Assembly (NCBI GenBank): GCA_017627255.1
Contig: JAGAHD010000029.1
Location: forward strand, 1 to 49,686
Origin: Bacteroidales bacterium
Lineage (GTDB): Bacteria; Bacteroidota; Bacteroidia; Bacteroidales; UBA932
Length of the DNA: 49,686 bases
Reading direction: 5' to 3'
Below the pieces are notes generated by a model. The model searched no databases. It saw nothing but the letters and a program-made list of their open reading frames with translations, and was not told the DNA's origin. Below, piece by piece: positions 49,549 to 49,686 of this stretch (the first letter of the stretch is position 1; each line of letters opens with the position of its first letter). The translations under genes and the position numbers were made by a program.

Positions 49549-49686
49549 ATGAAACGAATCTTATGCATGTTGTCGCTGCTGCTTGTGGCGGCGGGTGCCG
49601 GGGCTCAGGCCCCGGGCGAAGGAGGGGCGCTGGCTCCCGGGATCAAGTACCGTTTCGGAATCAGCGGAAAGACCGCGGGGTTCACG
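49549..49686 (+). CDS. Exported protein, truncated by the window end
   Basis: An ATG at 49549 opens a frame that stays open to the window edge. The first 20 residues are a signal peptide (MKRILCMLSLLLVAAGAGAQ), then APGEGGALAPGIKYRFGISG and GKTAGFT. The strand-like IKYRFGISGK suggests an outer-membrane barrel, but only 46 residues are visible, so the family is not certain. Confidence 0.6.
   Translation, partial: MKRILCMLSLLLVAAGAGAQAPGEGGALAPGIKYRFGISGKTAGFT

Noticed and set aside
1..49686. tRNA, rRNA, CRISPR arrays and insertion sequences
   Set aside because: I looked in all spacers over about 80 bases and saw no cloverleaf, no regularly spaced repeats, and no transposase frame.

Overview
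The window looks like a chromosomal segment of a Bacteroidota member, most likely order Bacteroidales. The evidence is a TonB-dependent receptor paired with a DUF4249 lipoprotein, a DUF3244 protein, BACON/PEGA domains, membrane-anchored TPR regulators, many promoters of the Bacteroidota type (TTTG, about 19-20 bases, TAnnTTTG), A/T-rich leaders without Shine-Dalgarno sequences, and the gene run coaX - OMP - TPR - lptC - ppiD. No tRNA, rRNA, CRISPR array or insertion sequence was seen. The genus cannot be fixed from the sequence alone.

Layout. 1-5.0 kb: two tandem tonB paralogues (the first cut by the window edge), a TPR membrane regulator, and glyS with its terminator. 5.0-8.2 kb: sufS-sufE-sufT-folK, divergent from ruvA. 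8.2-11.8 kb: mnmG-ybeY and hflX. 11.8-17.6 kb: a translationally coupled operon of a TonB-dependent receptor, a DUF4249 lipoprotein and an MG2/plug-like protein. 17.7-21.9 kb: a GH2 glycosidase and a carboxylesterase lipoprotein. 21.9-24.6 kb: frdA-frdB without the cytochrome b gene. 24.7-28.1 kb: a TIR-transmembrane protein coupled to an exported BACON/PEGA/beta-barrel-like protein. 28.2-30.0 kb: an Ntn-hydrolase and ruvB. 30.0-30.3 kb: an A/T-rich divergent spacer full of TGTTGAAAA-type 9-mers. 30.3-42.0 kb: mfd, coaX, an outer-membrane protein, a TPR protein, lptC, ppiD, ychF and an endonuclease/phosphatase-fold protein. 42.0-43.9 kb: a second TPR membrane regulator with a long structured leader. 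44.1-49.7 kb: a mosaic accessory cluster of exported and lipoproteins, an Lnt-like acyltransferase, and broken genes including the C-terminal half of a C10 (streptopain-type) peptidase.

Three independent signals suggest that the chromosomal replication origin lies near 30.1 kb. Nineteen of 23 genes to its left run on the minus strand, and 15 of 16 to its right run on the plus strand. The spacer between ruvB and mfd carries five DnaA-box-like 9-mers beside a T/A-rich tract, with a sixth just inside mfd. Three near-consensus parS (ParB-binding) sites sit within 2 kb at 6.5-8.5 kb.

The best candidates for undescribed biology are the envelope-spanning TIR/PEGA operon, the 44-49.7 kb cluster with its own Lnt-like enzyme and C10 peptidase remnant, and the long hairpin leader in front of the AT-hook-tailed TPR regulator.
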